Assembly: GCA_046349085.1 (NCBI GenBank)
Contig: JAXMDA010000003.1
Coordinates: forward strand, 186,001-250,000
Length of the DNA stretch: 64,000 bases
Direction: 5' to 3'
Origin: JAJXWB01 sp046349085
Lineage (GTDB): Bacteria; Pseudomonadota; Alphaproteobacteria; Rhizobiales; Beijerinckiaceae
Of this stretch, positions 37,817 through 46,144 are shown in pieces (within the stretch, counting starts at the first letter, position 1; the number at the start of each line of letters is the position of its first letter). The notes under the pieces are model-generated. The model saw only the letters and a list, made by a program, of their open reading frames with translations, had not been told where the DNA came from and did no database searches. The position numbers were made by a program, and so were the translations under genes.

Positions 37817-38209
37817 TCAATCGCCGAAGGTGATGAGGCGGTCGGCCTGTATGCCGGCCTCGATCAACTGGCCCAGTCCCGAAATGCGGAACCCGGGCGC
37901 GATGTTGTCGCCATCCTTGCCCTGCCGCTTCGCCTCGTTGGCGTCGAGAATGCCGCGCCGTTGCGCTGCGGCGATGCACACCACGAGATCGAGACCGTAC
38001 TTCTCGGCGAGTTCGCTCCACAGCTTCTGCAGGTTGCGATCGTCCTGCGGCGGCACGGTGTAGCGCGTGCCGTTGTTCACGCCGTCATGGTAGAAGAAGA
38101 CACGAAAGATCTCGTGTCCCTTCTCCAGCGCCGCGGCCGCGAAGCGATAGGCGGAGTCCGACGCCTGATGCGTGTACGGTCCCTCGTTGACCACAATTCC
38201 GAAACGCAA
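37817..38209 (-). CDS. dsrE: DsrE, sulfur-binding subunit of DsrEFH
   Basis: A 130-residue protein with Cys78 in LDLVVCIAAAQRRGI, the position of the sulfur-carrying cysteine of Allochromatium DsrE and of TusD. The N-terminus RFGIVVNEGPYTHQASDSAY is typical. DsrE receives sulfur from TusA and transfers it to DsrC. Confidence 0.95.
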   Translation of the reverse strand: MRFGIVVNEGPYTHQASDSAYRFAAAALEKGHEIFRVFFYHDGVNNGTRYTVPPQDDRNLQKLWSELAEKYGLDLVVCIAAAQRRGILDANEAKRQGKDGDNIAPGFRISGLGQLIEAGIQADRLITFGD

Positions 38210-38243
38210 GTCTCGCCTCCCCCTTTTCGCCTCTCGGCGCTTC

Positions 38244-39323
38244 TCAGAAGCGCACGTGCGCCGACATGTTCATCGTCTTGCGTGCGCCCGTCCAGGTATC
38301 GAGATGATGCTTGGTGAAGGCAAAATCGCACAATTCGAAGAAGCGCGGCCAGCCGATGCGCTCGATCCACTCGCCGAGCCGCTCGTAGTCGCGGCCGTGT
38401 TCCTTGTAGGCGTAGAGAATCTTCTTCACCACCGCCTCGACCTCCGGCCAGCGCGGCGCGTTGTTCGGCAGGTTGGCGATGACCAGTTTGTGGAAAGTCG
38501 GCTTGGAACGCGCGTTCGAATGCTTGCCGCCGACCCAGACCGCGATCTTGGTCGAGTCCTGGCCATTGATCTGCATGGGCGGGCACGGCGGATAGCAGGC
38601 CCCGCAGCACACGCATTTCTTCTCGTCGACTTCAAGCGAGGGCACGCCGTTGACCATCGCCGGGCGGATCGCCGCCACCGGGCAGCGCGCGACGACGGCC
38701 GGACGTTCGCACACCTTGGAGACGAGATCGTGGTTGATCTTCGGCGGCTTGGTGTACTGGACGTTGATCGAGATATCGCCCTGCCCGCCGCAGTTGATCT
38801 GGCAGCATGAGGTCGTGATGCGCACGCGGTTCGGCATTTCCTCGTGCGTGAACTCGTGGTGCATCATGTCCATCAGGCTCTTCACGACGCCCGACGCGTC
38901 GGTGCCTGGAATGTCGCAATGCAGCCAGCCCTGCGTATGCGAGATCATCGATACCGAATTTCCGGTGCCGCCGACCGGAAATCCGTTGTTCTCCAGCGCG
39001 GCGATCAACGGCTCGACCTTGTCGACCGCGCTCAGCATGAACTCGATATTCGAACGCGTCGTGAAACGCACATGGCCTTCGGCGAACTTGTCGCCGATGT
39101 CGCACAGAAGGCGGATCGTGTAGACATCCATCTGGCGCTGCGTGCCGGCGCGGACCGTCCACACCTCCTCGCCCGTCTTGGATACGTGATGCAGCACGCC
39201 CGGACGCAGACGGTCATGCCAGGCCCAGTTGCCGTAGTTCTTCTTCAAAATCGGATGCATGTACGGAAACGGGTCCGGCACGCCGGTTTCGACGGGTCGA
39301 CGCGGCTGAACGGCGACATTCAT
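38244..39323 (-). CDS. dsrB: DsrB, dissimilatory sulfite reductase beta subunit
   Basis: A 359-residue subunit. It contains the siroheme/[4Fe-4S] cysteines in TTSCCQINCGGQGDI and CERPAVVARCPVAAIRPA and an inserted ferredoxin domain with CVCCGACYPPCPPM. The N-terminal region VRAGTQRQMDVYTIRLLCDI and FTTRSNIEFML binds siroheme carboxylates. The length and motifs match the oxidative type. It follows dsrA after 65 bp. Confidence 0.96.
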   Translation of the reverse strand: MNVAVQPRRPVETGVPDPFPYMHPILKKNYGNWAWHDRLRPGVLHHVSKTGEEVWTVRAGTQRQMDVYTIRLLCDIGDKFAEGHVRFTTRSNIEFMLSAVDKVEPLIAALENNGFPVGGTGNSVSMISHTQGWLHCDIPGTDASGVVKSLMDMMHHEFTHEEMPNRVRITTSCCQINCGGQGDISINVQYTKPPKINHDLVSKVCERPAVVARCPVAAIRPAMVNGVPSLEVDEKKCVCCGACYPPCPPMQINGQDSTKIAVWVGGKHSNARSKPTFHKLVIANLPNNAPRWPEVEAVVKKILYAYKEHGRDYERLGEWIERIGWPRFFELCDFAFTKHHLDTWTGARKTMNMSAHVRF

Positions 39324-39388
39324 TTGAGAACTCCTCCCGAAAGTCTCTGGCTTCGGCCGCCGCGCGTCCGCGGCGGCTCTCCGGCGTC

Positions 39389-40687
39389 TTATTCTGCGGC
39401 AGCGCGCGAGGCGTCCTTATGCAGCTTGCGCTCGAAATACTTGGCTGCCTCCTCATCGAAGTCGTCCGTGCGGACATAACATGAGGTGCGCGGGTGATTG
39501 ACCATGTTCGGGTCGGGGTCGATTCCCAGCGCCTCGATGAAGGCGGGCAGGCCGATGCGATCCATCGTTTCGCCGATGCGCTCGTGTTCGAGCGCGTTGT
39601 CGGCGAAGAATTCGAGCAGGCTGCGGGCGAATTCCTTCAGCTTCTCGAAATCCTCTTCCGTGTCGAGCTTCATGAACGGCACGATCATCGTGCCCATGAG
39701 GTCGCCGACCTTCAGCGCGCGCTTGCCGCCAATCAGGATGGAGGCGCCGCGGTCGTCGCCGGGCGAGAGCGCCTTGGTCATGACGTTCAAGCAGTGCATG
39801 CAGCGCACGCAGGACTTGTTGTCGACGTCGAGCGTATCGTCGTCGTTGAGGCTGAGCGCCCGCGTCGGGCACATGGCGATCACATGGTCGATCGCATATT
39901 TGCGGCCGACGCGGGCCACGTATTTCTTCACCTCTTCCTGATCGACCTTCATGTCGTCGCGCCAGGTGCCGATCACCGCGAAATCTGCGCGATGGATCGC
40001 ATTCACGCAATCGTTGCCGCAGCCCGAGAACTTGAACTTGAACTTGTAGGGCAGCGCCGGACGATGCATCTCGTCCAGGAATTCGTTGATGACGGTGCGA
40101 TGCGCCTGCACTTCGTCGTAGCAGGACATTTCGCAGCGCGCGTGACCGACGCAGCTCATCGAGGTGCGCAGCGCCGGGCCCGCGCCGCCGAGGTCGAAGC
40201 CGATCTCGTTGAGGTCGTCGAAGGCCTTCTGCACGTTCTCGGTCGAGCAGCCCTGGAACATGATGTCGCCGGACTGGCCGTGAAAGGCGATGAGGCCTGA
40301 GCCGTGCTTCTCCCAGATGTCGCACATCTGGCGCAGCAGGTCCGTCGTGTAGTGGTAGCCGGCCGGCGGCTGGACGCGCAGCGTGTGGAATTCCTTGGAG
40401 GCCGGGTACTGGCTGGCGACTTCGGAGAACCGGGGAATGACGCCGCCGCCGTAGCCGAACACCGAGACCGTGCCGCCCTTCCAGTAGCCCGTCTTGGTCT
40501 CGTAGGAATGCTCGAGCTGGCCGAGAAGGTCGTTCATCATCGGCGCATATTGCTTGTCGCCGGAATCGCGCAGCCGCTTCAGCCCGGTCACGAAGCTCGG
40601 CCAAGGGCCGCTTTCGAGCTCGTCGAGCAGCGGCGTCGGATGTTTGCCCTTCGGCGCGGACGCGCCTTTCGCCTCATCGTGCGACAT
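39389..40687 (-). CDS. dsrA: DsrA, dissimilatory sulfite reductase alpha subunit
   Basis: A 432-residue subunit. The ATG at 40687 follows GAAGGGAG; the longer in-frame opening is ignored. The CX5C motif CVGHARC and CX3C motif CGNDC bind the siroheme-coupled cluster, and the ferredoxin domain has CVRCMHC and MCPTRAL. It is the first gene of a 15-kb minus-strand operon ordered ABEFHCMKLJOPN-cysG-mrp-dsrC homologue. DsrEFH and DsrL in the operon and the absence of a dsrD gene point to oxidation of sulfane sulfur to sulfite. The upstream divergent region has the best CGAATAT-type site. Confidence 0.97.
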   Translation of the reverse strand: MSHDEAKGASAPKGKHPTPLLDELESGPWPSFVTGLKRLRDSGDKQYAPMMNDLLGQLEHSYETKTGYWKGGTVSVFGYGGGVIPRFSEVASQYPASKEFHTLRVQPPAGYHYTTDLLRQMCDIWEKHGSGLIAFHGQSGDIMFQGCSTENVQKAFDDLNEIGFDLGGAGPALRTSMSCVGHARCEMSCYDEVQAHRTVINEFLDEMHRPALPYKFKFKFSGCGNDCVNAIHRADFAVIGTWRDDMKVDQEEVKKYVARVGRKYAIDHVIAMCPTRALSLNDDDTLDVDNKSCVRCMHCLNVMTKALSPGDDRGASILIGGKRALKVGDLMGTMIVPFMKLDTEEDFEKLKEFARSLLEFFADNALEHERIGETMDRIGLPAFIEALGIDPDPNMVNHPRTSCYVRTDDFDEEAAKYFERKLHKDASRAAAE

Positions 40688-40835
40688 GCCCTTGCTCCCT
40701 TCAGCGTTGCGCACGGACAGCCGGCCCGTCGCGCGTCTCCCAAGCCCCGCCGCCGTCTTCGATCTGCGCGACCCTTTGACGGGCAACACGATTCGGACTT
40801 TTCATTTGGGCGTGGCGACGTCATAATAACAAAAA

Positions 40836-40852
40836 ATTCGAATATGAGAATA
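40836..40852. promoter_or_regulatory. Candidate sulfur-regulon operator, site 4 (dsrA/tauD divergon)
   Basis: ATTCGAATATGAGAAT at 40836-40851 contains the core CGAATAT (40839-40845) and reads ATTC-N8-GAAT, an inverted repeat that, from memory, matches the operator described for Rhodobacter SqrR. It is in the 243-bp region between dsrA (minus) and the dioxygenase gene (plus), next to an AT-rich TATTAT on the minus strand (40823-40828), so it could block the dsr promoter. Confidence 0.6.
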
Positions 40853-40930
40853 GGAAATATCGCTTCCGCCCGGTTGGCGGATGCAGTTTCTTCGAAATCG
40901 GCGTCGCGCGGGAGGCGCAGGAGGGGCGAA

Positions 40931-41854
40931 ATGAGCGGCGCAAGCCTGCCGGGAGCCGGGCTTACGGGATTGCGAGCCAGCCCGTTCGACCTCCACGACG
41001 ACGAATCCTATGGCGCATGGCGCGAGGCGAAGCTCGCAGCCTATCCGCGCTCCATCGACGAACTTGCGGTCGAGATCGGCGACCCCGCCGCGCTGACGGC
41101 CGCCGAACGTGCCGCGATCCGCGACCGCTGCGCCCGCGCCAACATGGCCGTCTACGCGCTCGCCGGGCCGCCGCGCGACGAACAGGCGCAACGCGCCGCT
41201 GTCCTCGCCCTAGGCGCGACTCTCGGCCTGACCGCTGTGGAAGACCACCGTTCGCGGGATGGCGACGGCCTCGTCGCGATCGAGGTCGCCGAGAGCGGCG
41301 GACGCCTCGGCTATATTCCTTACACCAGCCGTCCGATCGCCTGGCATACGGACGGCTATTACAATTATCACGGCCCCGACCGCGCGGTGCAGGCGATGTT
41401 GTTGCATTGCGTGCGCGACGCCGACGGGGGCGACAACCGCCTGCTCGATCACGAGATCGCCTATATTCGCCTGCGCGACGAGAACCCTGCGTACATCGCC
41501 GCGCTCATGCATCCCGAAGCGATGGCGATTCCCGCGAACGTCGAGCCGGACGGCAAGGTGCGGCCGGTCAATACCGGCCCGGTCTTCTACATAGTCCCGC
41601 GCGCCGGCGCGCTCGGCATGCGGTACACGGCGCGCACGCGCTCCATAGCCTGGCGGGAGGACGCCATGACGCAGAAGGCCGTCGCCGCGCTCGCGCGCAT
41701 CCTGGCCGACGAACCGCTGACCCTGACCACGCGGCTGCGCCCGGGCGTGGGCCTCGTGTGCAACAATGTCCTGCACGATCGCACGGGCTTTGCGTCCGCC
41801 GGCCCGGGAGGCCGCCTTCTCTACCGCATCCGCTATCATGGACTGGTCGCCTGA
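40931..41854 (+). CDS. TauD/TfdA-type Fe(II)/2-oxoglutarate dioxygenase next to dsr
   Basis: A 307-residue protein from the ATG at 40931 (site GAGGGG); a longer open frame is rejected because it crosses dsrA. The iron ligands are visible: His139 and Asp141 in IAWHTDGYYNY and His282 in NVLHDRTGF; Arg295 or Arg299 (GGRLLYRIRYH) would bind 2-oxoglutarate. The N-terminal 100 residues are an all-helical extension. The family hydroxylates small organic acids or cleaves sulfonates to sulfite. Being divergent from dsrA, it shares the putative operator and is followed by two tiny coupled genes. An organosulfur substrate yielding sulfite is an attractive but unproven idea. Confidence 0.82.
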   Translation: MSGASLPGAGLTGLRASPFDLHDDESYGAWREAKLAAYPRSIDELAVEIGDPAALTAAERAAIRDRCARANMAVYALAGPPRDEQAQRAAVLALGATLGLTAVEDHRSRDGDGLVAIEVAESGGRLGYIPYTSRPIAWHTDGYYNYHGPDRAVQAMLLHCVRDADGGDNRLLDHEIAYIRLRDENPAYIAALMHPEAMAIPANVEPDGKVRPVNTGPVFYIVPRAGALGMRYTARTRSIAWREDAMTQKAVAALARILADEPLTLTTRLRPGVGLVCNNVLHDRTGFASAGPGGRLLYRIRYHGLVA

Positions 41855-41876
41855 TCCGCGACGTCGAGGAAATGCA

Positions 41877-42077
41877 ATGGTCTACGTCAGCGAGCTCATG
41901 ATCGCCCACCCGGAAACCACCAGCTTCAGGCAGCTGGAGGAGCATGTCGCGCAAGCGGCGCGCGACGGCGAGATTCATCTCTATATGGACATCAAGCCGG
42001 AATATCCGGATACGCCGCCGAAATGGGAGACGCGGCTGGAAATTGTCTTCTATCAGGCGGAGCGCAAGCGCGAATGA
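41877..42077 (+). CDS. Small conserved-looking protein in the dioxygenase operon
   Basis: A 66-residue acidic protein (MVYVSELMIAHPETTSFRQL start) with a GAGGAA site before the ATG. It is soluble, without cysteines or a membrane segment. It lies 22 bp after the dioxygenase gene and overlaps the next gene by 4 bp. Codon use is like its neighbours, so it is likely a real gene. No function was recognised. Its tight linkage to the dioxygenase suggests an accessory subunit. Confidence 0.6.
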   Translation: MVYVSELMIAHPETTSFRQLEEHVAQAARDGEIHLYMDIKPEYPDTPPKWETRLEIVFYQAERKRE

Positions 42078-42283
42078 CCGACGAACGCCGCAGGCTCGAA
42101 ACCATCCAGGCGCCCTACGGGCGCGAAATCCGGCTGGAGGAATTGCGCTACGAGAGCGACATGCGGATCCTGCGCGTGACGATCCGCGAGGGGCGGCGTT
42201 TCACGACGCTCGATCTCGATCCCGAACGCGCGCGCCAATTCGCCGATGCGCTCGTCGGATGGGCGCAGTCGACAGGCGCGTGA
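42074..42283 (+). CDS. Small protein of unknown function, coupled to the preceding gene
   Basis: A 69-residue protein (start MTDERRRLETIQAPYGREIR) whose ATG overlaps the previous stop (ATGA). The sequence suggests a small alpha/beta fold with strand-rich centre (SDMRILRVTIREGRRFTTLD) and a C-terminal helix. No cysteines. It is the third gene of the dioxygenase unit and convergent with a DsrC-family gene 45 bp away. No family was recognised. Confidence 0.6.
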   Translation: MTDERRRLETIQAPYGREIRLEELRYESDMRILRVTIREGRRFTTLDLDPERARQFADALVGWAQSTGA

Positions 42284-42328
42284 GGCGGCATGAATCCAAG
42301 GTATGAGTCCAAGGTATGAGAACCGGCC

Positions 42329-42640
42329 TCAGCCGGTGCTCCAGATGCGCGGACGTTTCATGCCGGCGATCTTACAGGCCTGCCCCGCATAGCCGTAGGG
42401 GAACAGTTCGAAAATCCGGTTGCGCGACGCGCCCAGCGACTCCGTCAGATGCCGCATGACGAAGCGCACGTCCGGCGAGACCTGATGTTCTTCTCGAAAC
42501 AAGCGCATGAAGCGAATGGCCGACCAGTGCTCGGGCGTCAGTTCGATGTCCAGCGCGCCCGCCGTGCGCGCCGCCCAGTCCTCGCTCCAATCGTCGGGAT
42601 CGACGAGATAGCCCTCGTTGTCGACCGCTGGTTCGGCCAT
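42329..42640 (-). CDS. DsrC-family protein with only the inner cysteine
   Basis: A 103-residue DsrC/TusE fold protein. The ATG at 42640 follows GGAGGGG; a 12-residue upstream extension is rejected. The centre LTPEHWSAIRFMRLFREEHQ and PYGYAGQACKIAGMKRPRIW match DsrC closely. Cys89 corresponds to the inner cysteine (CysB), but the position 11 residues later, where the reactive penultimate cysteine should be, is Trp100. TusE has the opposite pattern (only the outer cysteine). It could bind sulfur on Cys89 but cannot form the intramolecular disulfide. It lies alone, divergent from sqr. Confidence 0.85.
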   Translation of the reverse strand: MAEPAVDNEGYLVDPDDWSEDWAARTAGALDIELTPEHWSAIRFMRLFREEHQVSPDVRFVMRHLTESLGASRNRIFELFPYGYAGQACKIAGMKRPRIWSTG

Positions 42641-42731
42641 GGTTGTCCCCTCCGGTTTTTTCTTGCAGCGCGGCAAGCTAGCGGTTCCGCACCGCTGAAA
42701 CTTGACGGCAATTAATTGGACAGATCATAAT

Positions 42732-42748
42732 ACGCGAATATAATGAAT
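42732..42748. promoter_or_regulatory. Candidate sulfur-regulon operator, site 5 (sqr / dsrC-homologue divergon)
   Basis: ACGCGAATATAATGAAT, core at 42735-42741, full match to CGAATATNAKRA with a second GAAT following. It lies between the minus-strand DsrC homologue and sqr, 170 bp from the sqr start, in an AT-rich island. Confidence 0.55.
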
Positions 42749-42912
42749 TTTGAAGCGCGCAGCGGACTTCGATGTTCCGTGAGCGCGTTGCGGCTCACAT
42801 CTGAAGCCGGAGTCGAGAGCTGCAAACGGCGCTCCGGCGCGAGACCGCGAAAAGAAACAACACGGCGTGCAAAACAGGCCGGCGCAGCACAAGCTTAGGG
42901 AGAGCGGGTAAG

Positions 42913-44199
42913 ATGGCGCAAATCGTGATTATGGGCGCGGGCCTGGCCGGCGCAATCATGGCTTACGAAATGAAGGATCAGATGCGGCCGGAGGACAAGC
43001 TCACGGTCGTCACCAAGGATCCGGTCTATCACTTTGTTCCATCCAACCCGTGGGTCGCGGTCGGCTGGCGCACGCGCGAAGCCGTGCAGGTCGATCTTGC
43101 TCCGACCTTCGCGCGCCGCGGCATCAATTTCAAACCTGTTCCGGTGTCCAAGGTCACGCCGCAGGAGAATTCGATCGAACTGGAAGACGGCTCCAAACTC
43201 GCCTACGACTACCTGATCATCGCGACCGGCCCCGAACTCGCCTTCGACGAGATAGAGGGCCTCGGCCCCAACGGCGGCTTCACCAATTCGATCTGCCACG
43301 TCGACCACGCGCTGAAGGCGTCGGTTTCCTTCGAGGAATTCTGCAAGAACCCAAAGCCGATCGTCGTCGGCGCGGTCCAGGGCGCGAGCTGCTTCGGTCC
43401 GGCTTACGAATTCACCTTCATCCTCGACACCGAGCTGCGTCGTCGCAAGATTCGCGACAAGGTGCCGATGACCTTCGTGACAGCCGAACCGTATATCGGG
43501 CACCTCGGTCTCGACGGCGTCGGCGACACCAAGGGACTGCTCGAGAGCGAGATGCGCGAGCACCACATCAAGTGGATGACCTCGACGCGCGTGAAGAAGG
43601 TCGAAGACGGCAAGATGCATGTCGAGGAGGTCAATCCCGACGGCTCCGTGAAGACGGCCGCCGAACTGCCGTTCGGCTTCTCGATGATGCTGCCGGCCTT
43701 CCGCGGCATCAAGCCGTTGATGGGCGTCGAAGGCCTCGTCAATCCGCGCGGCTTCGTGCTCGTCGACAAGCACCAGCAGAATCCGACCTACAAGAACGTC
43801 TTCTCGGTCGGGGTATGCGTCGCCATTCCGCCCATGGGCCCGAGCCCCGTTCCCTGCGGCGTGCCGAAGACCGGCTTCATGATCGAATCGATGGTCACGG
43901 CGACCGCTCTGAACATCGGCGCGATGCTGCGCGGCCAGGCGCCGCGGCACCAGGGCACATGGAACGCAGTCTGCCTCGCCGACTTCGGCGATTCCGGCGT
44001 CGCCTTCGTCGCTCAGCCGCAGATCCCGCCGCGCAACGTCAACTGGGCCTCGTCGGGCAAATGGGTGCACGCGGCCAAGATCGCCTTCGAGAAGTACTTC
44101 ATCCGGAAAATGCGCAAGGGCGAGAGCGAGCCGTTTTACGAGACCGCCGCGCTCAACATGCTGGGCATTTCCAAGCTGAAGCAGGTCATCACCGACTGA
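42913..44199 (+). CDS. sqr: Sulfide:quinone oxidoreductase
   Basis: A 428-residue membrane-associated flavoprotein. The FAD-binding start is IVIMGAGLAGAIMAYEM; later FAD contacts are LIIATGPELAFDEIEG and NVFSVGVCVAIPP. Cys128, Cys160 and Cys354 sit almost exactly where the three catalytic cysteines of Acidithiobacillus ferrooxidans SQR are (128, 160 and 356). Cys144, Cys302 and Cys315 are additional. The C-terminal amphipathic helices would dip into the membrane. It oxidises sulfide to polysulfide and reduces quinone. It is preceded by a CGAATAT-type site and followed by sulP genes; a co-transcript to tusA is possible. Confidence 0.87.
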   Translation: MAQIVIMGAGLAGAIMAYEMKDQMRPEDKLTVVTKDPVYHFVPSNPWVAVGWRTREAVQVDLAPTFARRGINFKPVPVSKVTPQENSIELEDGSKLAYDYLIIATGPELAFDEIEGLGPNGGFTNSICHVDHALKASVSFEEFCKNPKPIVVGAVQGASCFGPAYEFTFILDTELRRRKIRDKVPMTFVTAEPYIGHLGLDGVGDTKGLLESEMREHHIKWMTSTRVKKVEDGKMHVEEVNPDGSVKTAAELPFGFSMMLPAFRGIKPLMGVEGLVNPRGFVLVDKHQQNPTYKNVFSVGVCVAIPPMGPSPVPCGVPKTGFMIESMVTATALNIGAMLRGQAPRHQGTWNAVCLADFGDSGVAFVAQPQIPPRNVNWASSGKWVHAAKIAFEKYFIRKMRKGESEPFYETAALNMLGISKLKQVITD

Positions 44200-44317
44200 T
44201 CCGCGCGACCTCCGCGAGGGCGCGCGCACGGCCGTTCCGCAAGACAGCCGTCGCGGCGCCTCCCGCGACCAAGAGAAGAATTCGGCGCAAGCCGATCCTG
44301 GGGAGACTGCGGCGGAA

Positions 44318-46144
44318 ATGTCCGCATTGATCAGCCCGCAACGGCGCCAGGCCATAGCCGAGACGGTCCTGCCGTTTCTTGCCTGGCTGCCTTTGGTCAA
44401 TCGCCGCTCGGCGTCCGCCGACCTTACCGCGGGCCTGACGGGGGCGGTCGTCGTTCTGCCGCAGAGCGTCGCTTTTGCGACCATCGCCGGCATGCCCCCG
44501 GAATACGGGCTCTACGCCGGCATGATCCCCGCGATCGTGGCGGCGCTCTACGGTTCTTCCTGGCACCTCGTCTCCGGGCCGACCACCGCCGCCTCCATCG
44601 TGCTGTTCTCCGCGCTGGCGGCGCGCGCCGTTCCCGGATCTGCGCAATATGTCGAGCTTGCGCTGACGTTGACGCTGATGGTCGGCCTGATCGAACTCGC
44701 GCTCGGAGTTCTCAAGCTCGGCACGATCGTCAATTTCATCTCGCATTCCGTCGTCATCGGCTTTACCGCGGGCGCCGGCGTGATGATCGCGATCAGCCAG
44801 GTCCGGCATTTCCTCGGCATCGACATTCCGCGCGGCGCCCGCTTCCACGAAACTTTTCTGCATGTCGCGATCAACGCCGACCAGATCGTGCCCGCGATCG
44901 CGGCCGTAGCGACAATCACGCTGGCGACCGGCATTCTCATGCGGCGATTTCTGCCGCGCGTGCCCTACATGATCGTCGCAATCCTCGTCGGCGGCCTCGC
45001 GGCGGCGATCATCGGCGCCTATTCGGGCGTGGACGTTCCCTCGATCGGCACGTTGCCGGCAAGCCTGCCGCCGCTGTCCATGCCAAGCTTCGATCCGGGC
45101 GTCTGGCGCGAGCTCGCGCCCTCGGCCATCGCCGTATCGATGTTCGCGCTTACCGAGGCGCTGTCGATCGCGCGCGCGCTGGGCGTGCGCAGCGGCCAGC
45201 ACATCGATCCCAGCCAGGAATTCGTCGGGCAGGGCCTGTCGAACATCGCGGGCTCTTTCTTCTCAGGTTATGTCGCGACCGGTTCCTTCAACCGCAGCGG
45301 CGTGAACTACGACGCGGGCGCCAAGACCCCGCTTGCGGCAGTGCTGGCCGGCCTGTTGCTGATGATCGCCGTGCCCTTTATTGCCCCTTTTGCGAAATAT
45401 CTGCCCAATGCGGCCATGGCGGGCGTGCTCATGCTTGTCGCCTGGGGTCTGATCGACTGGCGTCACATCGCGCAGATCGTGAAGACGAGCCGCGAGGAAA
45501 CCGCGATTCTGGCGGTCACCTTCTTCTCGACGCTGGCCCTCGATCTCGAGATCGCCATTCTTCTCGGCATCATTCTCTCGCTGCTGCTCTATCTCAACCG
45601 TACGTCCAACCCGCGCCTCGTGCCGCGCGTGCCCGATCCGACGAGCACCGGACGCAAGTTCACCCATCCCGGTCCCGACCTGCCGGAATGTCCGCAATTC
45701 CGGATCATGCGTCTCGACGGCTCGCTGTTCTTCGGCGCCGTTTCGAGCTTCACCGAAGCCGTCCGCGACATCGAGGACGATACGCCGAATTGCAAATTCG
45801 TCGCGATCGTGATGACGGGCGTGAATTTCGTCGACATCGGCGGCGCCGAGGCGATCGTCGCGGCCGCCCAGCGTTTTCGCGAACGCGGCGGCGACCTCTA
45901 TCTCATCCGCATCAAGGACCAGACGCGCGACCTGCTGAAGCGCGGCGGCTACCTCGAGGAGATCGGCGAGAAGAACATCTTCTGGTCGAAGACCGACGCC
46001 CTGCGCTCCATTTATCGTCGCCTCGACTACGAGGTCTGTCGCAAGTGCAGCCTGCGCGTCTATGTCGAGTGCGCGCGTCTCGGCAAGCAGGAGCCGGAAG
46101 ACGACGATGAGGCCCCGCGCGCGATCGACAGGTCCCGTCGATGA
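44318..46144 (+). CDS. SulP-family anion transporter with STAS domain (first of two)
   Basis: A 608-residue protein. The transport domain begins SADLTAGLTGAVVVLPQSVA and contains the SulP signature GMPPEYGLYAGMIPAIVAAL and FSGYVATGSFNRSGVNYDAG. A STAS domain occupies about residues 450-560. The tail has three cysteines in CRKCSLRVYVECARLGKQEP, a form found in many bacterial SulP proteins. It is 118 bp after sqr. The stop overlaps the start of a paralogue (ATGA) that itself overlaps soeA. This coupling to sulfite oxidation suggests movement of sulfite or sulfate; direction cannot be read from sequence. Confidence 0.9.
   Translation: MSALISPQRRQAIAETVLPFLAWLPLVNRRSASADLTAGLTGAVVVLPQSVAFATIAGMPPEYGLYAGMIPAIVAALYGSSWHLVSGPTTAASIVLFSALAARAVPGSAQYVELALTLTLMVGLIELALGVLKLGTIVNFISHSVVIGFTAGAGVMIAISQVRHFLGIDIPRGARFHETFLHVAINADQIVPAIAAVATITLATGILMRRFLPRVPYMIVAILVGGLAAAIIGAYSGVDVPSIGTLPASLPPLSMPSFDPGVWRELAPSAIAVSMFALTEALSIARALGVRSGQHIDPSQEFVGQGLSNIAGSFFSGYVATGSFNRSGVNYDAGAKTPLAAVLAGLLLMIAVPFIAPFAKYLPNAAMAGVLMLVAWGLIDWRHIAQIVKTSREETAILAVTFFSTLALDLEIAILLGIILSLLLYLNRTSNPRLVPRVPDPTSTGRKFTHPGPDLPECPQFRIMRLDGSLFFGAVSSFTEAVRDIEDDTPNCKFVAIVMTGVNFVDIGGAEAIVAAAQRFRERGGDLYLIRIKDQTRDLLKRGGYLEEIGEKNIFWSKTDALRSIYRRLDYEVCRKCSLRVYVECARLGKQEPEDDDEAPRAIDRSRR

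Noticed and set aside
39050..39065. Additional CGAATAT heptamers within coding sequence (for example in dsrB, the DUF4118 gene, the dioxygenase gene and kdpD)
   Set aside because: A 7-base word is expected a few times by chance in 64 kb on both strands; these lack the AT-rich setting and promoter position.
42291..42316. Two 13-bp direct copies of TGARTCCAAGGTA after the third gene of the dioxygenase unit
   Set aside because: A short local duplication with no evident role; it does not recur elsewhere in the window.
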